Shown here one piece after another: positions 9,489-18,433 of a DNA stretch of 64,000 nucleotides (the stretch's first letter is position 1; each line of letters starts with the position of its first letter). Below the pieces are notes generated by a model. The model did not search any database. It saw nothing but the letters and a program-made list of their open reading frames with translations, and was not told where the DNA came from. The DNA is from Agromyces ramosus. GTDB taxonomy: Bacteria > Actinomycetota > Actinomycetes > Actinomycetales > Microbacteriaceae. The DNA is taken from positions 3,906,001 through 3,970,000 of the forward strand of contig NZ_JAUSYY010000001.1 in NCBI RefSeq assembly GCF_030817175.1, read 5' to 3'. A program made the position numbers and the translations under genes.

Positions 9489-12400
9489 ATGGGGTGGAAC
9501 AACCCGGGCATCCCGTGGTCGGAGCTCGAACGCAAGCTCTCCGACGCGAACCGGCCGGGCGGGCCGAAGCTCATCGGCGACGGCGGCGACAGTCCCGCCT
9601 GGAGCCGGAAGCGGCATCCGTACCGCCCCTCCGAAGCCCTCGAAGCGCCGACCGGGCCGGTCGTGCCCTATGCCGAGTTGCATGCCCACTCGACGTTCAG
9701 CTTCCTCGACGGCGCCTCGACGCCGGAGCAGTTCGTCGAGGAGGCGCACCGGCTCGGACTCGCCGGGCTCGCGATCACCGATCACGACGGCTTCTACGGC
9801 ATCGTGCACTTCGCCGAGGCAGCCGAGAGCTTCCCCGACCTCACGACCGTCTTCGGCGCCGAGCTCTCGCTCGGCCTGAGCGGCCCGCAGAACGGCGCGG
9901 CCGACCCAGAGGGCGAGCACCTGCTCGTGCTCGCCCGGCGCGAAGAGGGCTATCACCGGCTCGCCGGCGCGATCACCGCGGGCCAGCTCGCGGGCGGAGA
10001 GAAAGGCCGTCCGGTGTACTCGCTCGAAGAGCTCGCCGAGCGCTCGGCCGGTGAGTGGGTCGTGCCCACCGGATGCCGCAAGGGCGCGGTGCGGCGGGCG
10101 CTCGCCGAGGGCGGGGCGGATGCCGCGGCGCGCGAGCTCGACCGCCTCACCGCGCTCTTCGGGCGCGAGAACGTCGTCGTCGAGCTCTTCGACCACGGGC
10201 ATCCGCTCGACCAGGAGGCGAACGACGCCCTCGCCGGCCTCGCCGAGCGCGCCGGGCTCCCCCTGCTGGCGACGAATGCCGTGCACTACGCCACCCCACC
10301 CGAGCACCGGCTCGCGGCCGCGCTCGCCGCGGTGCGCGCGCGGCGCAGCCTCGACGAGCTCGACGGCTGGCTCCCCGCGTCCGACCAGCTGCACCTGCGC
10401 AGCGGCGCCGAGATGATGCAGCGCTTCGCACGGTACCCCGGGGCGGTGGCCCGTTCGGTGACGCTCGCAGACGAGCTCGGCTTCACCCTGCGCAGTGCCC
10501 GCCCAAAGCTGCCGAAGCAGGAGGTACCCGAAGGCCACACGCCGATGAGCTGGCTCCGGGTGCTCGTCTGGCAGGGCGCCGAAGAGCTCTATCCCGGCGT
10601 GCCGCCGCACGTGCGCGAACGGCTCGAACGCGAGCTCGACATCATCGAGCAGAAGGACTTTCCCGGGTACTTCCTCATCGTGCACGACATCGTGCGGGAG
10701 GCACGGCGACGCGGCATCCTCTGCCAGGGCCGCGGCTCAGCGGCGAACTCCGCCGCTTGCTACGCGCTGCGCATCACCGCGGTCGACTCGATCGGATACG
10801 ACCTGCCGTTCGAGCGCTTCCTCTCGGCGCTGCGCGACGAGGAGCCCGACATCGACGTCGACTTCGACTCCGACCGGCGTGAGGAGATCATCCAGTACGT
10901 CTACGACAAGTACGGCCGGCAGAACGCGGCGCAGGTCGCGAACGTCATCAGCTACCGGCCGAAGGCCGCCGTGCGCGACATGGCGAAGGCGCTCGGCTAC
11001 TCCCCCGGCCAGCAAGACGCCTGGTCGCGACAGGTCGAGCGGTGGGGCGCGGTCACCGAGACCGACGACCACGACATCCCCGACGCCGTCGTCGAGCTCG
11101 CCGAGCAGGTGCTCACCTTCCCGCGCCACCTCGGCATCCACTCGGGCGGCATGGTGCTCACCGATCGGCCGGTCGGCGAGGTGTGTCCCATCGAGCACGC
11201 CCGCAAGGAGAACCGCACGGTGCTGCAATGGGACAAAGACGACTGCGCCTGGATGGGCCTCGTGAAGTTCGACCTGCTCGGACTCGGCATGCTCGCCGCC
11301 CTGCAGTACACCTTCGACCTCGTGCGGGACTCGACCGGCGAGCACTGGGAGCTCGCGACACTGCCCAAAGAAGAGGCGGCGGTCTACGACATGCTCTGTC
11401 GTGCCGACTCGATCGGCGTCTTCCAAGTCGAGAGCCGGGCGCAGATCGGCACGCTGCCGCGGCTCAAGCCCCGCTGCTTCTACGACCTCGTCGTCGAGAT
11501 CGCGCTCATCCGGCCGGGCCCGGTGCAGGGCGGCGCGGTGCACCCCTACATCCGCCGACGCACCGGCGAAGAGGAGGTGAGCTACCTGCATCCGAACCTC
11601 GAACCGGTGCTCGAACGCACCCTCGGCGTGCCGCTCTTCCAGGAGCAGCTCATGCAGATGGCCGTCGCGGTCGGCGATTGCAGCGCCGCCGACGCCGACC
11701 TGCTGCGGCGCGCCATGGGCTCCAAGCGCGGCGTCGAGAAGATCGAGCGGCTGAAGTCGAAGCTCTACGCCGGCATGGAGCGCAACGGCATCGCCCCCGA
11801 CGTGGCCGACTCGATCTACGCCAAGATCGAGGCGTTCGCGAACTTCGGCTTCGCCGAGAGCCACGCACTGAGCTTCGCGTTGCTCGTCTACGCGAGCTCG
11901 TGGCTGAAGCTGCACTACCCGGCGGCGTTCCTCGCGGCGCTCCTCCGCGCGCAGCCGATGGGGTTCTACTCGCCGCAGACCCTCACCGCCGATGCACGGC
12001 GGCACGGCGTCGAGATGCTGCGTCCCGACATCCTGCGCTCCGGGGTGCACGCGGGGCTCGAGGCGACCCCGGGCGCGGCATCCGGCCCGAGCGGGCTCGA
12101 CTCATGCGCCGATCCCGCACAGCCGCCCACGGGCCTCTTCGACCGCGGCGCACCCGACCGCTCGACCGAGCACCGCCGCGACGCCGCCTTCTCGGTGCGG
12201 CTCGGGCTCGCCGACGTCTCCTCGATCGGCACCGCCGTCGCCGAGCGCATCGTCGCCGAACGCGAGGCGCGTGGGCCGTACCGCGACATGGCCGACGTCT
12301 CCCGCCGGGCGGCGCTCGACGCGACGCAGCTCGAGGCGCTCGCCGCGTCGGGCGCGTTCGACGGCTTCGGGCTCGAGCGACGCGAGGCGCTCTGGCTGGC

Positions 12401-12893
12401 CGGCGAAGCGGCCCAAGATCGCGAGGAGTACCTGCCGGGGTCGGTCGTCGTGGTGCAGCCCCCGCTCCTGCCGATGCTGACCGCCGCAGAACAGGTCGTC
12501 TACGACCTCTGGGCCACCGGCATCTCCCCCGACGACCACCCCATCCGGCACGTGCGCGAACGACTCGACGAACGCGGCGTCATCCGAGTCGACCGGCTCG
12601 CCCGTGCCGAGACGGGTCGCCGCATCGAGGTGGGCGGCGTGGTGACGCATCGGCAGCGGCCGGCGACCGCGAGCGGCATCACCTTCCTCAACATCGAAGA
12701 CGAGTCCGGCACCGTGAACGTCATCGCCGGCGTCGGCGTGTGGAATCGCTACCGGCGCATCGCCCGTGAGGCGCCCGCGATGATCGTGCGCGGCATCCTC
12801 GAGCGCTCACCCGACGGCGTCACGAACATCGTCGCCGATCGATTCGAATCGCTCACCGTGTCGGCGCCGCACCGCTCGCGCGACTTCCGTTAG
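9489..12893 (+). CDS. dnaE2: error-prone DNA polymerase DnaE2
   Basis: This C-family polymerase has 1134 residues. An N-terminal PHP domain begins at AELHAHSTFSFLDGAS (about residue 59). The palm contains GRGSAANSAACYALRIT and DIDVDFDSDRREEI, supplying catalytic aspartates, and the C-terminus has an OB-fold (EVGGVVTHRQRPAT). The sequence GSKRGVEKIERLKSK is typical of the finger region. DnaE2 carries out damage-induced mutagenic synthesis together with ImuA' and ImuB. It lies in the LexA-controlled operon, and the next gene starts 9 bp after its stop. Confidence 0.95.
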   Translation: MGWNNPGIPWSELERKLSDANRPGGPKLIGDGGDSPAWSRKRHPYRPSEALEAPTGPVVPYAELHAHSTFSFLDGASTPEQFVEEAHRLGLAGLAITDHDGFYGIVHFAEAAESFPDLTTVFGAELSLGLSGPQNGAADPEGEHLLVLARREEGYHRLAGAITAGQLAGGEKGRPVYSLEELAERSAGEWVVPTGCRKGAVRRALAEGGADAAARELDRLTALFGRENVVVELFDHGHPLDQEANDALAGLAERAGLPLLATNAVHYATPPEHRLAAALAAVRARRSLDELDGWLPASDQLHLRSGAEMMQRFARYPGAVARSVTLADELGFTLRSARPKLPKQEVPEGHTPMSWLRVLVWQGAEELYPGVPPHVRERLERELDIIEQKDFPGYFLIVHDIVREARRRGILCQGRGSAANSAACYALRITAVDSIGYDLPFERFLSALRDEEPDIDVDFDSDRREEIIQYVYDKYGRQNAAQVANVISYRPKAAVRDMAKALGYSPGQQDAWSRQVERWGAVTETDDHDIPDAVVELAEQVLTFPRHLGIHSGGMVLTDRPVGEVCPIEHARKENRTVLQWDKDDCAWMGLVKFDLLGLGMLAALQYTFDLVRDSTGEHWELATLPKEEAAVYDMLCRADSIGVFQVESRAQIGTLPRLKPRCFYDLVVEIALIRPGPVQGGAVHPYIRRRTGEEEVSYLHPNLEPVLERTLGVPLFQEQLMQMAVAVGDCSAADADLLRRAMGSKRGVEKIERLKSKLYAGMERNGIAPDVADSIYAKIEAFANFGFAESHALSFALLVYASSWLKLHYPAAFLAALLRAQPMGFYSPQTLTADARRHGVEMLRPDILRSGVHAGLEATPGAASGPSGLDSCADPAQPPTGLFDRGAPDRSTEHRRDAAFSVRLGLADVSSIGTAVAERIVAEREARGPYRDMADVSRRAALDATQLEALAASGAFDGFGLERREALWLAGEAAQDREEYLPGSVVVVQPPLLPMLTAAEQVVYDLWATGISPDDHPIRHVRERLDERGVIRVDRLARAETGRRIEVGGVVTHRQRPATASGITFLNIEDESGTVNVIAGVGVWNRYRRIAREAPAMIVRGILERSPDGVTNIVADRFESLTVSAPHRSRDFR

Positions 12894-12902
12894 CCTCGAC
12901 CG

Positions 12903-13784
12903 GTGCCCGCGACACCTCACGACGCCTCCCGCAACGACCCGCACGACCGCTACGGCGGCGACGTGCTCGCCGGCGACTGGAAGGCCCGCGGGCGACGCAC
13001 CATCCCCACCGTCGAGGCCGAGCGAGACCTCGTCGTCGAACTCGCCGAGAACGGCTTCTGCGGGGCGATCGTGCGGCTCGAGAAGGGCATCGTCACCCTT
13101 GAAGACCGCTTCGGCAACACGCGCATCTTCCCGCTCGGCCACGGCTTCCTCGTCGATGGCGCGGCCGTGCAGCTCGTGGCGCCGAAGCCCAAGGCGCCCG
13201 CCGGGCGGCTTCGCACGGCATCCGGATCGTTCGCCGTCGACTCGACGCCCGCGCGCGTGGCGCTGCCGAGTCGCATCTTCGTCGAGGGACGCCACGACGC
13301 CGAGCTCGTCGAGAAGGTCTGGGGCACCGACCTCAGGGTCGAGGGCGTCGTCGTCGAGTACCTCCAGGGCGTCGACGTGCTCGGCGACGTGCTCACCGAC
13401 TTCCGGCCCGGACCCGGGCGACGCGCCGGAGTGCTCGTCGACCACCTCGTCGCCGGCTCGAAGGAGCAGCGCATCGCCGACGCCGTGATGCGCGGCCCGC
13501 ACGCCGCGCACGTGCTCGTGGTGGGGCATCCGTTCATCGACATCTGGCAGTCGGTGAAGCCCGCGCGCCTCGGCAGGGATGCCTGGCCGGTCATCCCCCG
13601 GGGTACCGAGTGGAAGCACGGCGTGTGCGAGGCGTTCGGCTGGCCGCACGCCGAGCAGGCCGACATCGCGCGTGCGTGGCAGCACATCCTGGGCCGCGTG
13701 CGCGGCTACGGCGACCTCGAGCCGGCGCTCCTCGGTCGCGTCGAGGAGCTCATCGACTTCGTCACCGCTCCGGCCCCGCGCTGA
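12903..13784 (+). CDS. DUF3097 family protein, possible TOPRIM-like fold
   Basis: The product has 293 residues, starting at GTG 12903. It belongs to the actinobacterial DUF3097 family, recognised from DRYGGDVLAGDWKARGR at the N-terminus and IFVEGRHDAELVEKVWG in the middle. The first 95 residues look like a beta-rich domain. The central part has an EG-x2-D motif (VEGRHDA), a GV(V)VEYLQGVD stretch and then VLVDHLVAGSKEQRI, an order that resembles TOPRIM domains (E, then D-x-D-like). No function is established. It follows dnaE2 by only 9 bp with no terminator between, so it is probably read from the SOS promoter. Confidence 0.8.
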   Translation: MPATPHDASRNDPHDRYGGDVLAGDWKARGRRTIPTVEAERDLVVELAENGFCGAIVRLEKGIVTLEDRFGNTRIFPLGHGFLVDGAAVQLVAPKPKAPAGRLRTASGSFAVDSTPARVALPSRIFVEGRHDAELVEKVWGTDLRVEGVVVEYLQGVDVLGDVLTDFRPGPGRRAGVLVDHLVAGSKEQRIADAVMRGPHAAHVLVVGHPFIDIWQSVKPARLGRDAWPVIPRGTEWKHGVCEAFGWPHAEQADIARAWQHILGRVRGYGDLEPALLGRVEELIDFVTAPAPR

Positions 13785-13952
13785 ACTCGGGGCCGCGCCG
13801 GTTCGGTGCTCCGAAAACCTGCCAATCCCAGCCGATCGGCCGGATCACGCCGATTCGACCGATATCGTGACTTCGGCCGCGACCGCGGCGAAGGCGTTTG
13901 GATCGCGAGCACCGGGCCCACCGCCCACGTCTCGCGCGGAGGAGCAGGGCAG

Positions 13953-15047
13953 ATGGACGACGTGCAGCCGAATCGATCGGCGGCCGATCGCGCGCGATGG
14001 CGCCGATACCTCGCCGACGAACGCGCCGAGGCCGCGGTCTACCGGGAGCTCGCCGGCAGGCGCGAGGGCGAGGAGCGCGAGATCCTCCTCGCGCTCGCCG
14101 CGGCCGAGGGCCGCCACGAGGCGCACTGGCTCGCGCTGCTCGGCGACGACGACTCGCGTACGCCCCGCGCAGACCTCCGTACCCGCATGCTCGGCGCGCT
14201 CGCCCGACGCTTCGGCTCGATCTTCGTGCTCGCGCTCGCGCAGCGCGCGGAGGCACGTTCGCCCTACGCGACCGAGCCCGATGCCACCCCGGCGATGGCC
14301 GCCGATGAGCGGATTCACGGCGAGGTCGTCCGCGGGCTCGCGGCTCGCGGGCGACGCCGGCTCGCGGGCACCTTCCGCGCGGCGGTGTTCGGCGCGAACG
14401 ACGGCCTCGTCTCGAACCTCGCCCTCGTGCTCGGCATCGGCGCGACGGGCGTGCCGAGCTCCGTGGTGCTGTTCACCGGCATCGCCGGCCTGCTCGCCGG
14501 CGCGCTCTCGATGGGCGCGGGCGAGTACGTCTCGGTGCGATCGCAACGCGAGCTGCTCGAGGCATCCGCTCCCGATCCGACCGCTCGCGAGGCGCTCGTC
14601 GACCTCGACGTCGACGCGAACGAGCTCGCGCTCGTCTACCGCGCGCGCGGCATGGCCGAGCAGGAGGCCATCGAGCACGCTGCGCTCATGGTCGCCAGGG
14701 TGCAGGCCGCCGGCCGGGTGGCGACGCCGACCGATGCGCTCGCCGTGGCCTCGCACGACGACGAGGCCGTGGGCACGGGCATGTCTGCCGCGATCTCGAG
14801 CTTCCTCTTCTTCGCGTCCGGCGCGCTCATCCCGGTGCTGCCGTACCTCTTCGGCATGGACGGAACCGCTGCGATCGTGACGGCGGCGGTGCTCGTCAGC
14901 ATGGCGCTGCTCGTGACCGGCGCCATCGTCGGGCTGCTCTCGGGCGCGTCACCGCTGAAGCGGGCGCTGCGCCAGCTCGCGATCGGCCTCGGTGCGGCGG
15001 CCGTCACCTACCTGCTCGGCCTCGCGTTCGGCGCCTCGATCGTCTAG
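13953..15047 (+). CDS. VIT1/CCC1 family iron or manganese transporter with N-terminal ferritin-like domain
   Basis: The product has 364 residues from ATG 13953, which has GGAGGAG nine bases upstream. The N-terminal part, about residues 10-140, is a rubrerythrin/ferritin-like helical domain (ERAEAAVYRELAGRREGEE with E-x2-H pattern metal ligands). The C-terminal part is the VIT1 membrane domain with FGANDGLVSNLALVLGIGAT and GALSMGAGEYVSVRSQ. Such erythrin-vacuolar iron transport fusions move Fe2+/Mn2+ across the membrane. The stop shares the sequence CTAG with the convergent Lrp gene. Confidence 0.9.
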   Translation: MDDVQPNRSAADRARWRRYLADERAEAAVYRELAGRREGEEREILLALAAAEGRHEAHWLALLGDDDSRTPRADLRTRMLGALARRFGSIFVLALAQRAEARSPYATEPDATPAMAADERIHGEVVRGLAARGRRRLAGTFRAAVFGANDGLVSNLALVLGIGATGVPSSVVLFTGIAGLLAGALSMGAGEYVSVRSQRELLEASAPDPTAREALVDLDVDANELALVYRARGMAEQEAIEHAALMVARVQAAGRVATPTDALAVASHDDEAVGTGMSAAISSFLFFASGALIPVLPYLFGMDGTAAIVTAAVLVSMALLVTGAIVGLLSGASPLKRALRQLAIGLGAAAVTYLLGLAFGASIV

Positions 15048-15532
15048 GGCCGGGGCTCGGCGACGAGGCGGTTCCAGCCGTCGCCGTCGACGTGCTCGAA
15101 GATGAGGTTCGTCTCGGTGTGGGCGACCGCCGGATGTCCCGTGAGGTGCGCCAGCACGAACTCGCGAAGCTCTTCGGCGTCACGGGCGGCGACGTGGATG
15201 AGGTAGTCCTCCGCGCCGGCCATGTGGAAGACCCCGAGCACGCCGGGAAGGTGCGGGACCGCCCCTCGGAACGCGTCGATCTCGCTCCGATCGTGCTTGA
15301 CGAGGCGCACCGCGATGAGCGCCTGCAGCGATACGCCGAGCGAGGCGAGGTCGACATCGACCCGGTAGCCGCGCACCGTGCCGAGGCTCTGCAGGCGCCG
15401 CAGCCGCAGCGATACCGTGGACTCGGCGACGCCGACTTCGGCGGCGAGGGCGGCGCCCGAGGCACGGGCGTTCGTGGAGAGGGCCTGGAGGAGCGCCCGG
15501 TCGACTCGGTCGAGTTCGGGTTTCTGCGCCAT
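15044..15532 (-). CDS. Lrp/AsnC family transcriptional regulator
   Basis: The product has 162 residues from ATG 15532 (MAQKPELDRVDRALLQAL). The N-terminal winged HTH contains GVAESTVSLRLRRLQSLG, and the C-terminal RAM/AsnC_trans_reg domain reads LPGVLGVFHMAGAEDYLIHV. It is divergent from the PLP-dependent lyase, 110 bp away, and by analogy with MdeR/BkdR-type pairs probably controls that gene in response to an amino acid. The stop overlaps that of the iron transporter on the opposite strand. Confidence 0.92.
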   Translation of the reverse strand: MAQKPELDRVDRALLQALSTNARASGAALAAEVGVAESTVSLRLRRLQSLGTVRGYRVDVDLASLGVSLQALIAVRLVKHDRSEIDAFRGAVPHLPGVLGVFHMAGAEDYLIHVAARDAEELREFVLAHLTGHPAVAHTETNLIFEHVDGDGWNRLVAEPRP

Positions 15533-15642
15533 GGTTCGGACTCCCTTGGGCCGGTGATGAAGAAGCTTCGACATTTGAAGCGTATCGCATCGATCGTGCA
15601 TGCCGAGTTGCCGAACGTGACAGGATCTGTTTGATTCGAGGC

Positions 15643-16911
15643 ATGCAGACATCGTCGTCGCACCTCGAGACCCGCGCCGTGCACGGCGGCATGGCGGGCG
15701 TCCGAGAGAGCGGATCCCACGTTCCCGTCATCGACTTCTCCACCACGAACCCGCTCGATTCCGTCGAGACCGGCGGTGCCTCCTATGAAGAGCTCGCGAC
15801 CGGCCACGACCTCGGCGAGGGCCGCTCCGCGGTGTACCAGCGCCTGTGGCAGCCCGGCGTCGCGCGATTCGAGGAATCGCTCGCGGGCCTCGAGGGCACC
15901 GAGGGCGCCGTCGCGTTCGCGAGCGGAATGGCTGCGCTCGCCGCGACGCTCATCGCCACTGCCACCGCCGGACGGCCGCATGTCGTCGCCGTGCGCCCGC
16001 TCTACGGCGGCACCGACCACGTGCTCGCGAGCGGGCTGCTCGGAACCGAGGTGACCTGGGCGGATGCCGCCGGCGTCGGCGCCGCCATCCGGCCCGACAC
16101 CGGCCTCGTGATCGTCGAGACCCCCGCGAACCCCACGCTCGAACTCCTCGACCTCCGCCGCATCGCCGACGCAGCGGGCGACGTGCCACTGCTCGTCGAC
16201 AACACCTTCGCCACGCCGGTGCTGCAGCGTCCGGTCGAGCACGGCGCGACGCTCGTGCTGCACAGCGCGACGAAGTACCTCGGCGGCCACGGTGACGTCA
16301 TGGGCGGCGTCGTCGCCGGCGATCAGGCATGGGTCGAGCGCCTCCGACAGGTCAGGGCGCTGACCGGCGGGCTGCTGCACCCGATGGCCGCCTACCTCCT
16401 GCACCGCGGACTCCGCACGCTCCCCCTTCGAGTCCGCGCGCAGCAGGCGACCGCAGCTGAGCTCGCCCAGCGCCTCGTCGCACACCCGGCGATCGCGAAG
16501 GTGCACTATCCGGGCCTGCCCGGCCAGGACCCGGCGGGCCTGTTGGGCACCCAGTTCGATGGCCCCGGCTCCATCATCGCGATCGAGCTCGCGGGCGGCT
16601 ACGACGCCGCTGTGCGCTTCACCGAGTCGTGCGAGCTCATCACGCACGCCGTCTCGCTCGGCGGTGTCGATTCCCTCGTGCAGCACCCGGCGTCGCTCAC
16701 GCATCGGCCGGTCGCCGGCGACGCGAAGCCCGGCGCCGCGGTCGTTCGGCTCTCGATCGGACTCGAGCACGTCGACGACCTCACCGACGACCTGATGTCG
16801 GCTCTCGATGCCGCCGCAGAGCTCGGCGGGCTGCGACCGCGCTCCGTACGGGTTCACGAGGCTCCGGATGCCGCGGGCGCGCGTGAGCGGGAGGACTCAC
16901 CGGCTCGCTGA
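15643..16911 (+). CDS. trans-sulfuration family PLP enzyme (cystathionine/methionine gamma-lyase type)
   Basis: The product has 422 residues. The Cys/Met-metabolism PLP family is shown by ETRAVHGG at the N-terminus, [33 protein letters not shown] and the PLP lysine in [16 protein letters not shown]. Members include cystathionine gamma-synthase and methionine or cystathionine gamma-lyase; the divergent Lrp regulator favours an amino-acid-degrading lyase such as methionine gamma-lyase. The start is uncertain: ATG at 15643 fits the family, but TTG at 15631 has an AGGA five bases upstream. The last 25 residues are variable. Confidence 0.85.
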   Translation: MQTSSSHLETRAVHGGMAGVRESGSHVPVIDFSTTNPLDSVETGGASYEELATGHDLGEGRSAVYQRLWQPGVARFEESLAGLEGTEGAVAFASGMAALAATLIATATAGRPHVVAVRPLYGGTDHVLASGLLGTEVTWADAAGVGAAIRPDTGLVIVETPANPTLELLDLRRIADAAGDVPLLVDNTFATPVLQRPVEHGATLVLHSATKYLGGHGDVMGGVVAGDQAWVERLRQVRALTGGLLHPMAAYLLHRGLRTLPLRVRAQQATAAELAQRLVAHPAIAKVHYPGLPGQDPAGLLGTQFDGPGSIIAIELAGGYDAAVRFTESCELITHAVSLGGVDSLVQHPASLTHRPVAGDAKPGAAVVRLSIGLEHVDDLTDDLMSALDAAAELGGLRPRSVRVHEAPDAAGAREREDSPAR

Positions 16912-16926
16912 CCGACGGCCCCGCCG

Positions 16927-18366
16927 TCAGTCGCTCGAACGCGGCTGAGCCGGTGGATGCGCTGCTGACGCTGATTGCGGCGGTGCCTCGCGGTCCGCCG
17001 TCGTCGCCCGTTCCTCCGGCGCCGGGTTGCGGATCCCGATCCACGACACGATCCCGCCGACGACGAGGAACGCGGCGGTCGCGATGGCGACCCGGTGGTA
17101 CCCGGCCACATCGAGCTGGGTTCCGACGATGACGCCGATGAGTGCGATCGCCACGAGTCCGGCGATGCGCGCCACGGCGTTGTTCACCGCCGAGCCGATG
17201 CCCGCCCGGGCTGGATCGATGGCCCCGAGGATCGCCGCGGTGAGGGGCGCGACGGTCATCGCCATGCCCAGCCCGAAGACGGCGATGCCCGGGAGGAACT
17301 GCGTCCAGTAGTTCAGGTCCTGCTGCACGGCGAGGGTCATGAGGAATCCGGCCGCCACGACGAGCGGACCGACGGTCATGAAGATCCGCGGCCCGAACCG
17401 GCTCGAGAGCCCGCCGAACCAGGAACCGAGGAGGACGAGCATGATCGTGGGCGGCAGTGTCGCGAGTCCGGCGAACGTGGCCGAGAAGCCGGCGGCCTCC
17501 TGGAGGAAGATCGTGATCGCGAACGGACCGAGCGCGAACGCCGCGTAGATGAACAGCGTCGCGAGGTTCCCCGCGGCGAAGTTGCGCGCGTGGAAGAGGC
17601 TCAACGGCAGCATCGGCTGCGGCGTGCGACGCTCCCACCAGAGGAAGACGCCGAGCGAGACGATGCCCACGATGAGCGGGACGAGCACGACCGGTGAACT
17701 CCAGCCGTAGCGGCCCTGCTCGATGAGCGCGAACACCGTGCCGCCGAGCCCGACGATGCCGAGTGCGGCGCCGATCCAGTCGATGCGCTCACGATCGAGG
17801 TTCCGCTCGTCGCGGCCGAGCCGGTGCAGCAGCACGAGCGCGACGGCGATGGGCAGCAGGTTGATCCAGAACACCAGGCGCCAGGACACGAGGTCGACCA
17901 GGACGCCGCCGAGGAGGGGTCCGACGAGGAAGGCGCTCGTCGTCCACGCGGTCCAGCGTCCGATCGCCTTGCCCTGTTCCGCGGAGGGGAACGTGGCGAT
18001 GATGAGCGCGAGCGAGCTCGGCACGAGCAGTGCGCCCGCCGCACCCTGCATGGCACGTGCGATCACCAGCATGACGCCGTCGACCGCGACCGCGCACATC
18101 ACCGAGGTGGCGGCGAACCCGTAGAGGCCGATGCGGATGATGCGGAGCCGGCCGAACGAATCCGAGAGCGAGCCCGCGAGCAGGATCAGCGAGCCGAGGG
18201 TGAGCAGGTACGCGTCGACCGCCCACTGCTGCAGGGCGAGCCCGCCGCCGAGCTCCTCGGCGATCGAGGGCAGCGCGACATTGATGACGGCGCCGTCGAG
18301 GAAGGCGATGAACGAGACGACGATCGCGACGATGAGCACGCGGGTGCGGCGGTCCATATCGGCCAT
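16927..18366 (-). CDS. MFS drug transporter, DHA2 (14-helix) family
   Basis: The product has 479 residues with about 14 hydrophobic segments. The N-terminal half carries FLDGAVINVALPSIAEEL, characteristic of EmrB/QacA-type DHA2 exporters, and the motif-A loop GSLSDSFGRLRIIRIG. The C-terminal 35 residues are polar and Pro/Ala-rich. It likely exports drugs or other toxic compounds by proton antiport; the substrate is unknown. It converges with the PLP enzyme gene, with 15 bp between stops. Confidence 0.9.
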   Translation of the reverse strand: MADMDRRTRVLIVAIVVSFIAFLDGAVINVALPSIAEELGGGLALQQWAVDAYLLTLGSLILLAGSLSDSFGRLRIIRIGLYGFAATSVMCAVAVDGVMLVIARAMQGAAGALLVPSSLALIIATFPSAEQGKAIGRWTAWTTSAFLVGPLLGGVLVDLVSWRLVFWINLLPIAVALVLLHRLGRDERNLDRERIDWIGAALGIVGLGGTVFALIEQGRYGWSSPVVLVPLIVGIVSLGVFLWWERRTPQPMLPLSLFHARNFAAGNLATLFIYAAFALGPFAITIFLQEAAGFSATFAGLATLPPTIMLVLLGSWFGGLSSRFGPRIFMTVGPLVVAAGFLMTLAVQQDLNYWTQFLPGIAVFGLGMAMTVAPLTAAILGAIDPARAGIGSAVNNAVARIAGLVAIALIGVIVGTQLDVAGYHRVAIATAAFLVVGGIVSWIGIRNPAPEERATTADREAPPQSASAAHPPAQPRSSD

Positions 18367-18433
18367 GCTAGCCCCGGTCCGGATGCCGCGATCCGGCCCG
18401 CGACGGCCGCCGCGACGTCGTCTCGCGTCCGTC

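Noticed and set aside
7092..10685. Open frame of 1197 codons antisense to imuA', imuB and dnaE2
   Set aside because: It is a GC-rich shadow: it covers three strongly supported genes on the other strand, has no domain, and its composition reflects third-position GC.
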